IMG/VR virus record: IMGVR_UViG_3300044630_002647
Location: 1 to 28,103 of that record
From: a virus
DNA length: 28,103 nt
Strand: one strand, 5' to 3'
Each line of letters opens with the position of its first letter. Positions within the stretch are counted from its first letter, which is position 1. This document shows positions 1-7,661 of the stretch, piece by piece. The notes below the pieces were generated by a model, which ran no database searches, had not been told where the DNA came from, and worked only from the letters and a program-made list of their open reading frames with translations. The translations under genes and the position numbers were made by a program.

Positions 1-200
1 AGTTCTATGCAACCGAACTAACAATTCTCGTTGACGGTACAAATGTAAATGTCAGCGAATACGGAACAATCGACAATGATGGGAATATTGGCACCATTAA
101 TGTCTCTCGCACTGGAAATACCGTGGCTTTAACAGTCACTCCAGATCCTGCGATCAAGCCAGTCACAGTTCGTTACGCACGAATTGGACTTAAGGCATAA
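1..200 (+). CDS. C-terminal end of a tail fibre protein (5' truncated by window)
   Basis: An open frame runs from the window edge (first full codon at position 3) to TAA at 198-200 and encodes the last 65 residues of a protein. The peptide has alternating hydrophobic/polar beta-strand character and contains a SEYGTID stretch followed by a GNTVALTVTP strand. This parallels TEYGIVG and GANVQLLVTT at the C-terminus of the next protein (218-2269). I therefore infer a shared C-terminal domain of the kind that ends many phage fibre proteins. The stop is 17 bases before the next start codon, so the two genes are probably co-transcribed. The start, length and N-terminal domains are outside the window, so the exact role within the tail cannot be assigned. 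Confidence 0.7.
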   Translation, partial: FYATELTILVDGTNVNVSEYGTIDNDGNIGTINVSRTGNTVALTVTPDPAIKPVTVRYARIGLKA

Positions 201-217
201 CTAAGGAGATATAAAAA

Positions 218-2269
218 ATGGCAACAGTAAATAAAGATTTTAAGATTAAGAGTGGTCTCGTCGTTGAAGGTACAACAGGTACAATCAACGGACTTGACAT
301 TCTTACAAAGAAGCAAGCAGACCAAGACTACATTGTTAGTCTTATTGGTGGAACAGCAACATCTGCTAACGAAGCAAACAAGGTAGTAAAGCGTGATGCT
401 AACGGTAACTTTGCTGCAGGCATAATTACGGCAAATATTACTGGTGATGTAACAGGTGATGTAACTGGTCAAGTATCAGATATTTCAAACCACGATACAG
501 ATGATCTTGCTGAAGGTTCAAGACTATATTTCACAAACCAAAGAGCACTTGATGCAACTAACACTGCATACGATGCAGCAGGAACTGCAGCAACAGAAGC
601 AGGACTTGTAGCAGGAGATCTTTCAGATCACGAAGCACTAACTTCTGGAGTACACGGAGTAACTGGTTCAGTAGTTGGAACAACTGATACACAAGATCTT
701 TCAAACAAGAAGATTATTGACACTCTTTACTTTTCAGATAGCGTAACGGTTGCTAATGAAGCAGAAATTGAAGTACAGGCTGGAAGCCATCTTTTCAACA
801 TTCAGGCTAACCAGGGAGACCTAAATCTACGCACAACAGCAACAGATGCAAGCGTTTATGTAATCTCAGATGATGCAGACATCGTTCTTGCAGCAAATGG
901 TGGTTCATACATTGGAACAGTTGCAGCAGAAAATGAAATTGCAACTAAGGGCTACGCAAACAGTATAGCAACTGGCGCTGAAAATGCACTTGAAGACCAC
1001 GAATTAGCAACATCTGGAATTCATGGTGTAACTGGCAATGTTGTTGGTACAACAGATACACAGACACTTTCTAACAAGACACTTGGTAGCGACCTTGCTG
1101 CTGGTGGATATAAGGTATCTGGTCTTTTGGATCCTTCAGCAAACCAGGATGCAGCAACAAAGTCATATGTTGATACAGCAGTATCAAACCTAATTGGTGC
1201 AGCACCTGAACTTCTTGACACTCTTAACGAGTTGGCAGAAGCAATTGGTGATGACGAAGACTTTATTGGAACAGTAACAGCATCAATTGGTGAGAAGGTA
1301 GCAAAGGCTGGCGACAGCATGTCTGGCAACCTTGACTTTGGCGGAACAAACAAGGTAACAAGCATTGCAGCACCAACAAACTCAGGCGATGCAGCAAACA
1401 AGAACTATGTTGATACAGAGATTTCAACTCTTGATACAGCAGCACAGGGTTATGCAGATGATGCAGAGACAGCAGCAAACTCTTACACAGATGGAAGAGA
1501 AACAGCAATCACAACTGCTTACCAGTCATACGCTGACACAGCAGAAGCAGATGCAAAGACTTATGCAGATGGTTTAGCAGTAAACTATGATGCATCAGGT
1601 TCTGCTTCAGCAGCACAGACAGCAGCAGAAGGTTTTGCTACTGGTCTTAACAATACAACTAATGATCGTATTGATGACCTTACAACATCTGATATTCCAG
1701 AAGGTTCAAACCTTTACTTTACAGATTACGCTGCAAAGGTTTCAGCAGTTGATCTTTTGACTAATGCTCAACAGAACAATATTGAAATTACTTGGACTAA
1801 CCAGGGTGGCCTTGTTATTACCGCAGAAAACGGTGTAGCAGACTCCACAACTACTGATCTTGTAGAAGGAACAAACCTTTACTTCACAGATGAAAGAGCA
1901 GTAGATGCTCTTGAAGCAGTAGTTCCAAACTTCACAGCAGTTGAGGTAAACTCAGTTGCTAAGCAGGTTGCTTCAACCATGTCAGCAGCATCTGCAGGTG
2001 CTCATGTAGGACACGCATTTGCTAAAGCAGATTATCGTTCAGCAGAGTTCCTTGTAAAGGTTGCATACGGCACAGAAACTGAAATCTCAAAGGTACTTTT
2101 GACACTTGATTCTTCAGACAACATTGCAATGACAGAATATGGAATTGTTGGAACAAATGGACCAGCGATGTCAGTTACAGCAAATGTTGACGGAGCAAAT
2201 GTACAACTTCTAGTAACAACCACAAACAATAACTCAACAGTTACTGTTGTCGGAACATTGCTTGCATAA
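218..2269 (+). CDS. Tail fibre protein, 683 aa, modular repeats
   Basis: Probable long tail fibre or virion appendage. The start follows a good Shine-Dalgarno (AAGGAGAT, 203-210). Residues 1-16 (MATVNKDFKIKSGLVV) nearly match the start of the next protein and may be a virion-anchoring peptide. Internal repeats: an LYFT module, D-x-x-EG-[ST]-x-LYFT, at about 97-111, 492-506 and 547-561; a HGVTG/GTTDTQ/LSNK module at 136-165 and 259-288; a [AN][TN]K-x-YVDT module at 313-320 and 393-400; and an APELLDTLNELAEAIGDD module at about 327-346, which recurs in the 610-aa fibre downstream. Residues 400-480 are Ala/Thr/Asp-rich and likely helical. The C-terminal ~100 residues resemble the terminal domain seen in fibre-like proteins of T4-like cyanophages and in the truncated gene upstream (from memory of the family). 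It could equally be a baseplate-attached fibre or a capsid fibre. Confidence 0.82.
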   Translation: MATVNKDFKIKSGLVVEGTTGTINGLDILTKKQADQDYIVSLIGGTATSANEANKVVKRDANGNFAAGIITANITGDVTGDVTGQVSDISNHDTDDLAEGSRLYFTNQRALDATNTAYDAAGTAATEAGLVAGDLSDHEALTSGVHGVTGSVVGTTDTQDLSNKKIIDTLYFSDSVTVANEAEIEVQAGSHLFNIQANQGDLNLRTTATDASVYVISDDADIVLAANGGSYIGTVAAENEIATKGYANSIATGAENALEDHELATSGIHGVTGNVVGTTDTQTLSNKTLGSDLAAGGYKVSGLLDPSANQDAATKSYVDTAVSNLIGAAPELLDTLNELAEAIGDDEDFIGTVTASIGEKVAKAGDSMSGNLDFGGTNKVTSIAAPTNSGDAANKNYVDTEISTLDTAAQGYADDAETAANSYTDGRETAITTAYQSYADTAEADAKTYADGLAVNYDASGSASAAQTAAEGFATGLNNTTNDRIDDLTTSDIPEGSNLYFTDYAAKVSAVDLLTNAQQNNIEITWTNQGGLVITAENGVADSTTTDLVEGTNLYFTDERAVDALEAVVPNFTAVEVNSVAKQVASTMSAASAGAHVGHAFAKADYRSAEFLVKVAYGTETEISKVLLTLDSSDNIAMTEYGIVGTNGPAMSVTANVDGANVQLLVTTTNNNSTVTVVGTLLA

Positions 2270-2304
2270 TAAAAAATAAAAATAGTTGGAAGAAGGAGTA
2301 GTAA

Positions 2305-2754
2305 ATGACAACAGTCGATAAAGACTTTAAAGTCAAGAATGGGTTAGTCGTTGCAAACGGCGGTACATTCGGAGATGCAGTAACAGTAGGAGCACCAACT
2401 CTTAATGCACATGCAGCAACTAAGGAGTATGTCGATAGTCGTTCAATGGCCGTAGGCTCAACTGCTCCTTCTTCACCAACTAATGGAACAATGTGGTTAG
2501 ACACTCTAACAAACAGAGTTAATTTCTATTACGATGGAACTTGGTATACCCAAGCAACTATCGATGATACAAATAATCTTCCACAGCATATTCACGATAC
2601 CGCAATTGATGGAACTGGTTTCATAGTATCTCAGTTCTATGAAGGTGGATCATTCAACAGCCCATTGGGTGTAGGTTTGGATGCAGGTGGCCCCTCTACA
2701 ACAGAGTGGACAGTTGTATTCGATGGCGGTAGTGTAGTAGATAACTTCAATTAA
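2305..2754 (+). CDS. Short fibre-like virion protein, 149 aa
   Basis: Residues 1-16 (MTTVDKDFKVKNGLVV) are almost the same as the N-terminus of the 683-aa fibre, so the two probably share an attachment site on the virion. An ATKEYVD module follows at about 39-44. Next comes a SSPTNGTMWLDT...FYYDGTW stretch (about 56-80), a motif widespread in phage fibres that ends in an aromatic/DGTW strand. The remainder (81-149) is Gly/Asp-rich with IHDTAIDGTGF and contains no recognisable receptor-binding domain. The Shine-Dalgarno GAAGGAG lies at 2292-2298. At 149 residues it is much shorter than its neighbours. It could be a minor fibre, an adaptor for the fibre, or a shortened duplicate of the 683-aa gene; the sequence does not decide. 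Confidence 0.65.
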   Translation: MTTVDKDFKVKNGLVVANGGTFGDAVTVGAPTLNAHAATKEYVDSRSMAVGSTAPSSPTNGTMWLDTLTNRVNFYYDGTWYTQATIDDTNNLPQHIHDTAIDGTGFIVSQFYEGGSFNSPLGVGLDAGGPSTTEWTVVFDGGSVVDNFN

Positions 2755-2811
2755 AACAGGGGTTATAATAAGATAAGTTAATGGGCAGCCCCCATAAGGA
2801 GAAATAAAAAT

Positions 2812-4644
2812 ATGGCAACAAGAATGCAACAGCGCAGAGGAACTGCAGCACAATGGACGGCTGCAAACCCAGTATTGGCAGCAGGTGAAATCGGTTTTGA
2901 AACTGATACAAGTAAGTTTAAGATGGGTAACGGATCATCAGCATGGTCTGCTCTAACATATTTTGCTAACGCAGCAGAACTAGCAGCGATCATTGATGGA
3001 GCCCCAGCACTTCTAAATACACTTGATGAGTTAGCCTTAGCAATGGGGGATGACCCACAATTTTTAGCAACACTAAACACAAATATTGGGCTAAAGGCTC
3101 CAATTAACAATCCTACATTTACAGGAACTGTTAGCGGAGTCACAAAGTCAATGGTTGGTCTTGGAAATGTTGATAACACAACAGATGCTCTTAAGCCAGT
3201 TTCAACAGCAACACAAACAGAATTAGACCTTAAGGCTCCTTTAGCCTCCCCAGCACTTACTGGTGTACCAACAGCACCAACAGCAACTGGAACTACAAAT
3301 ACAACTCAGATTGCTACAACAGCATTTGTTCAAGAAAAAATAAATGGCTTAGTAGATGGTGCTCCAGAAATGCTTAACACACTAAATGAGTTAGCAGCAG
3401 CACTTGCAGATAATGAAAACTTTGCTTCAGAAATAACAAACACTCTTGCACTAAAAGCATCACTAATAAATCTAAGTGATCACAACAGTTCTACAGAAAA
3501 TGTACACGGAATTGCAGACACTTCTCTTCTTGTAACAGATGCTGGTCTTGCACAGGCTTTGACAGACTCAATTGAAGCACACAATGATCTTACAACAAAC
3601 GTACATGGAATTGCAGACACTGCAGAACTTGCTACAGCAGCAGATGTTGCAGCAGCAGGAACAGCGGCTTCTACAGCACTTGGACTGCACTCTGATGCAA
3701 CAACAAGCGTACACGGAATTGCAGATACAAGTCTTCTTGTGACAACAGCAGATCTTGAGACTGCACTAGAAGGAGCAGCAGTTGATCAATCAACTCTTGC
3801 AGGAACTGGTATAGACTGGAACTCAGTTGATAACCGATTTGATATTGATGCAACAATTGCAACAAAAACTTATGCAGACCAAGCAGAAGCAGATGCTATT
3901 ACAGCAGCAGCAGCAGCAGCAGAAGTCCTAGCAAATGCAGCAGTTGTAACAGCAGGAACAAATGCAGACACAAAGATTTCAACTGCAGTAGCAGCACTTA
4001 CAAAGTCTTCAGTAGGACTTGCAAATGTTGACAATACTTCAGATGCATCAAAGCCAGTTTCAACAGCACAGGCTACAGCAATTGCAACTGCTAAGTCAGA
4101 AGCAATCGCAGATGCAACATCACAAGTAAATGCGCTACTATCAGGAGCCCCAGCAGCACTTAATACACTTGATGAACTTGCAGCAGCACTTGGTGATGAC
4201 GCAAACTTTGCATCAACAGTCACAACAAACCTTGCAGCAAAAGCACCAATCAATGCCCCAACATTTACAGGTCTTGTAACAGTTGCAGCATCTGGTGTAG
4301 CATTTACAGACGGAACACAGACAAAGGAAGGAACTCCTTCACGGACTCCTATTGTTCAAAAGTCAGCAAACTATACATTATCAACACTTACTCACAGAGA
4401 TTCTCTAATTGAAGTTTCTGCTGCAGGAATAATTACAGTTCCAACAGATGCAACACTAAACTTCCCAATTGGAACATCAATTGATATCCTTCAAACAGGT
4501 ACAGGAGAAGTTAAGGTTGATCCAGTATCAGTAGCAGTAACAATTAATGCAACACCAGGACGAACACTACGCACACAATGGTCATCTGCAACTCTCTTTA
4601 AGAGAGCAGCAAATACCTGGGTATTGTTCGGAGATCTTAAGTAA
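2812..4644 (+). CDS. Tail fibre with Mtd-like N-terminal domain, 610 aa
   Basis: The N-terminus (about 5-50; RMQQRRGTAAQW, then GEIGFETDTSKFKMGNG and AWSALTY) is the small repeat domain typical of phage fibres and related to the N-terminal domain of the Bordetella phage major tropism determinant. Three copies of a GAP-x-x-LNTL-[DN]-ELA module lie at about 63-107, 183-216 and 445-487; the first and third continue into a KAPIN-x-PTFTG turn. Two VGL-x-NVDNT repeats (about 114-131 and 400-417) and three HGIADT repeats (232, 265 and 301) make it a chain of small modules, as expected of a trimeric fibre shaft. Residues 511-610 form a beta-rich C-terminal domain (NYTLSTLTHRDSLIEV, then LRTQWSSATLFKR) seen at the tips of many fibres and spikes. 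The start has AAGGAG at 2796-2801. It is a likely receptor-binding or shaft component. Confidence 0.85.
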   Translation: MATRMQQRRGTAAQWTAANPVLAAGEIGFETDTSKFKMGNGSSAWSALTYFANAAELAAIIDGAPALLNTLDELALAMGDDPQFLATLNTNIGLKAPINNPTFTGTVSGVTKSMVGLGNVDNTTDALKPVSTATQTELDLKAPLASPALTGVPTAPTATGTTNTTQIATTAFVQEKINGLVDGAPEMLNTLNELAAALADNENFASEITNTLALKASLINLSDHNSSTENVHGIADTSLLVTDAGLAQALTDSIEAHNDLTTNVHGIADTAELATAADVAAAGTAASTALGLHSDATTSVHGIADTSLLVTTADLETALEGAAVDQSTLAGTGIDWNSVDNRFDIDATIATKTYADQAEADAITAAAAAAEVLANAAVVTAGTNADTKISTAVAALTKSSVGLANVDNTSDASKPVSTAQATAIATAKSEAIADATSQVNALLSGAPAALNTLDELAAALGDDANFASTVTTNLAAKAPINAPTFTGLVTVAASGVAFTDGTQTKEGTPSRTPIVQKSANYTLSTLTHRDSLIEVSAAGIITVPTDATLNFPIGTSIDILQTGTGEVKVDPVSVAVTINATPGRTLRTQWSSATLFKRAANTWVLFGDLK

Positions 4645-4673
4645 TATTGTAATAAGAAAAGGGGAATTAAAAA

Positions 4674-5627
4674 ATGGCAAATAAAAGAGTAGGTAAAAAG
4701 TCCCAAGCAGCAAATGACTTCTTGGAGCCAAAGCCACCAATTAACGTATCGGCTTCAGATGTTGGTACAAATAGAGCGTTTAATAGCGCTGCAGCATCAG
4801 TTACTTTTACATTGCCAGAAGGTTCTCCACCAGCAACCTCTTACACAGTGTCTGCAACATTTGTTGCAACTGGTGCAGGAGGAGACGGTTCAACTGGAAC
4901 TACTGTAACTCAGGCTGGAGCATCATCTCCAATTGTTGTAGGTGGACTTAAGTCAGCAGCATCTTATACATTTACTGTGACCGCATCAAACTCTTCTGGA
5001 ACATCTGCAGCATCAACATCTTCTTCTGCGCTTACTGTTACATCAGTGCCAAACAAGGTTGGAACAGTAACTGCATCAGTTACAGCAGGGTCACAAAACG
5101 ATACAATTACTTGGTCAGCCCCAGCAAATGGTGGAAAACCAATCACTACTTACAGATGGACATCATCTGACAGCAAAACTGGAACAACAGCGTCTTTGTC
5201 TGCTGCAGTAGCACAAGAAGCAACAACTGCACAGACTTATCAGGTACGGGCAGAAAACGCTAACTTAGCAGGAGAATATTCTAATCCATCTAATAGTGTT
5301 ACAACCCCTCCATTCTTCCCGCCATTTTTCCCATTCTTCCCTTACTTCCCATTCTTCCCGTTCTTCCCACCATTCTTCCCGTTCTTCCCATTCTTCCCGT
5401 TCTTCCCACCGTTCTTCCCGTTCTTCCCATTCTTCCCGTTCTTCCCACCGTTCTTCCCATTCTTCCCATTCTTCCCGTTCTTCCCACCGTTCTTCCCTTA
5501 CTTCCCGTTCTTCCCGTTCTTCCCACCATACTTCCCACCACCACCACCACCACCTGGCGGAGGCGGATGTAGTTGCCAAGCAACATATTGCTGGCAGTGC
5601 CCTTGCAGTTCCAATTGTTGCTGTTAA
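4674..5627 (+). CDS. Fibronectin-III protein with Phe/Pro tandem repeat and Cys-rich tail, 317 aa
   Basis: Four parts are visible. Residues 1-20 are a basic leader without a signal peptide. Residues ~22-210 hold two fibronectin type III-like domains (PPINVSASD...SYTFTVTASNSSGTSAAS, then VTASVTAGSQNDTITWSAP...YQVRAENANLAGEYS). Residues 212-287 are almost pure Phe and Pro with a few Tyr, built from a 13-residue unit, and lead into seven prolines (288-294) and four glycines (295-298). The last 19 residues (299-317) contain eight cysteines, in the order CSC, C, CPC and a terminal CCC. Fibronectin domains are common in exposed virion proteins. The Phe/Pro tract is expected to be extended and very hydrophobic, and the Cys tail could bind metal or crosslink by disulfides. 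Location directly after the fibres suggests a virion surface role. No known family for the C-terminal half is recognised. Confidence 0.8.
   Translation: MANKRVGKKSQAANDFLEPKPPINVSASDVGTNRAFNSAAASVTFTLPEGSPPATSYTVSATFVATGAGGDGSTGTTVTQAGASSPIVVGGLKSAASYTFTVTASNSSGTSAASTSSSALTVTSVPNKVGTVTASVTAGSQNDTITWSAPANGGKPITTYRWTSSDSKTGTTASLSAAVAQEATTAQTYQVRAENANLAGEYSNPSNSVTTPPFFPPFFPFFPYFPFFPFFPPFFPFFPFFPFFPPFFPFFPFFPFFPPFFPFFPFFPFFPPFFPYFPFFPFFPPYFPPPPPPPGGGGCSCQATYCWQCPCSSNCCC
5307..5555 (+). repeat. In-gene tandem repeat coding the Phe/Pro tract (39-bp unit)
   Basis: The sequence is built from TTC/TTT-CCx triplets. Between about 5367 and 5522 four consecutive 39-bp units encode the 13-residue pattern PPFFPFFPFFPFF (the fourth has one Tyr). 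A longer, imperfect unit precedes them and PPYF with poly-proline follows. The strong pyrimidine/purine strand bias and exact frame preservation indicate coding repeats that could expand or contract in 39-bp or 9-bp steps without frameshift. Confidence 0.9.
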
Positions 5628-5632
5628 TGTTG

Positions 5633-5660
5633 GTGGGTGCATATGAAGGTATGCACTCAC
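5633..5660 (+). terminator. Strong hairpin after the Cys-rich gene; possible terminator
   Basis: GTGGGTGCATAT (5633-5644) pairs with GTATGCACTCAC (5649-5660) through 12 pairs including two G-U, with loop GAAG. It begins six bases after the stop codon and twelve bases before an extended -10 element. No U-run follows, so it may be an RNA-stabilising or Rho-assisted element rather than an intrinsic terminator. Confidence 0.5.
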
Positions 5661-5671
5661 TACTCATTATG

Positions 5672-5680
5672 TGGTATACT
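5672..5680 (+). promoter_or_regulatory. Extended -10 promoter (TGgTATACT) for the 142-aa gene
   Basis: TGG plus TATACT matches the extended -10 form TGnTATAAT at five of six hexamer positions. No -35 box is visible 17 bases upstream. A leader of about 18 bases with AAAGGAGA (5691-5698) precedes the ATG at 5704. Confidence 0.5.
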
Positions 5681-5703
5681 AAAAACATAAAAAGGAGATT
5701 AAT

Positions 5704-6132
5704 ATGTACGCAGTTCTAGTTAAAAATGATAACGATTCTTATGACGTTATTGCACTTCTCAATCATGAGGATCCGCAGGTAATAGTTGGAATCGATGAGG
5801 CACTTGCTTCAGGAAAACCAGTAGTTGGTATGGATGCCTCTGAACATAAATTAACAGCAACCTATGGTTCTAGTTGGAACGGTACTTCTTTTTCTGGAGG
5901 AAAGCCAAGTAGAGCATCCGAGGCAACACAAGAGCAGTTAGATTCTTTTAATTTATATGCGTTCTTGTGTGATAATGTTTTGGTTGCTAGATATGGTGTT
6001 GGCTTAACATCTCCAAAAGTCCAGATGTTTGAAGCAGCATTAGCAAGCGAAGTAACACTTGTTAAGGTCCCTGAAGATCAGGCTGTAACTGTTGGAGAAA
6101 CCCATAACTGGGATGGCTCAAGATTTATTTAA
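5704..6132 (+). CDS. Unknown protein with two W-[ND]-G-[TS] motifs, 142 aa
   Basis: No family is recognised with certainty. The start is well supported by AAAGGAGA six bases upstream. It has no signal peptide, membrane segment or cysteine-rich region. Two similar aromatic turns stand out: SSWNGTSF at 57-63 and HNWDGSRFI at the C-terminus (135-142). Such W-[DN]-G-x-x-F turns are frequent in small phage fibre-associated proteins, where they form short beta-hairpins. The gene stands between the fibre block and the oxygenase block, with a hairpin and a promoter just upstream and another -10-like element downstream, so it may be a single-gene unit. A fibre-associated or chaperone role is plausible only from position. 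Confidence 0.6.
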   Translation: MYAVLVKNDNDSYDVIALLNHEDPQVIVGIDEALASGKPVVGMDASEHKLTATYGSSWNGTSFSGGKPSRASEATQEQLDSFNLYAFLCDNVLVARYGVGLTSPKVQMFEAALASEVTLVKVPEDQAVTVGETHNWDGSRFI

Positions 6133-6167
6133 GTTTAATTATTAAATTATAAACAAAACAGAAAGGC

Positions 6168-6173
6168 TATACT
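6168..6173 (+). promoter_or_regulatory. -10-like element (TATACT) just before the first oxygenase gene
   Basis: TATACT lies four bases upstream of the ATG at 6178. It lacks the TG extension. The 45-base gap before the ATG is very AT-rich. Four bases is short for a leaderless start, and a weak Shine-Dalgarno-like GAAAGG (6161-6166) overlaps the area, so its use is uncertain. Confidence 0.3.
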
Positions 6174-6177
6174 TAAG

Positions 6178-6885
6178 ATGTATGACGAAAACGCAAATCA
6201 CTGGTTTACAAAAGATAGATCAGAAACAGCAATAAATAGATACCCATCAAAGACTATCGGAAATGACATTTTGGTTGAAAATCCAGCACTAGGAATTAAT
6301 TTATATAGAAATGTGTTTTCAAAAGAAGACTCTGAAAGATATATAAATATTCTTGAGTCAAACTTAGGCGGTAATGGAAAGTATAAATGGTCAGAAGCAA
6401 AGGTAACCAACTCTGATGTTCCAATTAAGAAAGCCAGAGACGCTGTAGACTTTAAATTTAAGCAAGAAAATTTAGGTCCAAGAGACGAACACAATGCTGA
6501 ACTTATTGACCTTCACGAAGAGATTTATCAAAAGTTAAAGTTCTGCGTTGACGATTATGCCAGGTACTGGGGAATCAATGTAGTGTATTATGAAGCATTC
6601 AACTTTGTTAAATACGAAGGAGAAGGAACACACTTTAATATTCACGCAGATCATGGCCCAATGTATAACTGCACAGTATCTGCTGTTGTTTATATCAATG
6701 ATGACTATGAGGGTGGAGAAATTAGGTTTCCAAGAATGGATAACTACACTCATGCTCCAAAGGTAGGAGATATTATTCTTTGTCCGTCTAACTATATTTA
6801 TGAACACGCATCATTACCAATGAAAGAAGGAACAAAGTATTGTGTTGTAGTAATGACAGATATTAATGAACTAGGACACAAGTAG
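6178..6885 (+). CDS. 2-oxoglutarate/Fe(II) oxygenase, prolyl-4-hydroxylase type (copy 1)
   Basis: Predicted cytosolic dioxygenase that uses 2-oxoglutarate, O2 and Fe(II) to hydroxylate a substrate. The iron triad is H156-x-D158 (IHADHG) and distal H210 (YEHAS), with K220 (GTKY) in the position of the 2-oxoglutarate-binding basic residue; lysine here is the P4H-alpha style. NDDYEGGE (175-181 region) is the conserved strand-turn between the His motifs. 235 aa is normal for a single-domain viral or bacterial enzyme. It is closely related to copy 2 (shared DAVDFKFK/DCVDFKFK, EAFNF, YNCTVS). The stop TAG shares its G with the GTG start of the next gene. The substrate is unknown; nearby fibre proteins are candidates. 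Confidence 0.88.
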   Translation: MYDENANHWFTKDRSETAINRYPSKTIGNDILVENPALGINLYRNVFSKEDSERYINILESNLGGNGKYKWSEAKVTNSDVPIKKARDAVDFKFKQENLGPRDEHNAELIDLHEEIYQKLKFCVDDYARYWGINVVYYEAFNFVKYEGEGTHFNIHADHGPMYNCTVSAVVYINDDYEGGEIRFPRMDNYTHAPKVGDIILCPSNYIYEHASLPMKEGTKYCVVVMTDINELGHK

Positions 6886-7652
6886 TGTCTTTAGTTGCAA
6901 TATTTAGATCATTTAGGCCATGGCTAAACAAGGAAAGTATTTCTGTTCCAGTTCCAACACAAAAAGAAATTCCAGAATGGTATAAAGATGCAGACAGATT
7001 TGCAAAAATGCCAAATGGAGAATATTACAAGGCTCCAAAAGAAGTTTGTCCATTTCCAAAAGAAGGAACCACAGATGATTATGGAAAGATACCAACATGG
7101 AAAGCATGTCCAGCAATCATGGATGCATTTTCAACTGGATACGTATTTAAAACTCCCTGCGATTTAACATTTACCAAAAATTCTCATGGAATAATTAATG
7201 TCAAAATCGATGATCCCAAATACAAAGACTTTTGTACACAAAGACCACCAATGCCACAGTTTGAGCATCCCAAAGGTTATTACACACATCACTTTGCATG
7301 GAGTTCAGACTGGGGGCTAGAACTTCCAGAAGGTTACAGCGCATTATTTATGACACCGATGAACAGGTTCGACCTTCCATTTTTAAATACTACGGGAGTA
7401 GTTGATTCAGACAAGGTTCATCTTCTTGGTAGTTTCCCATTTTTTGTTGCAGATGGATGGGAAGGAACACTTCCAGCAGGAACACCATACCTTCAGGTAC
7501 TTCCATTTAAAAGAGAAAACTGGGAACATGAAGTAGACATTTTAGATCAGTCTAAAATTTATGATAAAATGGTTAAGAACATGCAGTTTTATCGCCAGCC
7601 AGATGGCGGGATATATAAAAACAAAGTTTGGTCAAGACGAGAGTACAGATAG
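6885..7652 (+). CDS. DUF6065-like protein, 255 aa, coupled to oxygenase copy 1
   Basis: The GTG start overlaps the preceding TAG (TAGTG), which implies translational coupling to oxygenase copy 1. No catalytic motif is recognised. The middle and C-terminal half (TGYVFKTPCDLTFT at about 84-97; LELPEGYSALFMTPMNRFDLPF at 145-166; GTLPAGTPYLQVLPF at 194-208) can be laid alongside the 236-aa protein at 8345 in the same order. Both resemble the DUF6065 family as I remember it: a beta-rich, cupin-like fold of unknown function. There is no signal peptide. Residues 1-75 (Pro/Lys-rich, with IPEWYKDADRF) are absent from the paralogue. Its pairing with an oxygenase suggests it acts on the same substrate or product, but this is inference. 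Confidence 0.6.
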   Translation: MSLVAIFRSFRPWLNKESISVPVPTQKEIPEWYKDADRFAKMPNGEYYKAPKEVCPFPKEGTTDDYGKIPTWKACPAIMDAFSTGYVFKTPCDLTFTKNSHGIINVKIDDPKYKDFCTQRPPMPQFEHPKGYYTHHFAWSSDWGLELPEGYSALFMTPMNRFDLPFLNTTGVVDSDKVHLLGSFPFFVADGWEGTLPAGTPYLQVLPFKRENWEHEVDILDQSKIYDKMVKNMQFYRQPDGGIYKNKVWSRREYR

Positions 7653-7661
7653 GAATACATA

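Noticed and set aside
2764-2807. TATAAT at 2764 and an 8-codon frame (2781-2807) before the 610-aa fibre
   Set aside because: There is no TG extension or -35, and the short frame overlaps the ribosome site in AT-rich sequence. Similar to the 26739 case but weaker, so not listed as a feature.
2812-4644. Mtd-like N-terminal domain considered as a sign of a diversity-generating retroelement
   Set aside because: There is no reverse transcriptase, template repeat or C-type lectin variable region in the window; this domain is common in ordinary fibres.
5307-5555. Tandem 39-bp repeat considered as a CRISPR-like array or an origin iteron
   Set aside because: There are no unique spacers between the units, the units are in frame with a protein, and every period is a multiple of three.
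5265-5688. Long open frames on both strands and in other frames across the Phe/Pro repeat (Trp/Glu-, Arg/Thr/Gly- and Ser/His-rich)
   Set aside because: They are frame shadows of a repeat free of stop codons in several frames. The + strand Phe/Pro frame is the only one continuous with fibronectin domains and a ribosome site.
5643-5690. 15-codon open frame starting in the hairpin loop after the Cys-rich gene
   Set aside because: It has no ribosome site, starts inside a hairpin and runs over the promoter; it is most likely chance.
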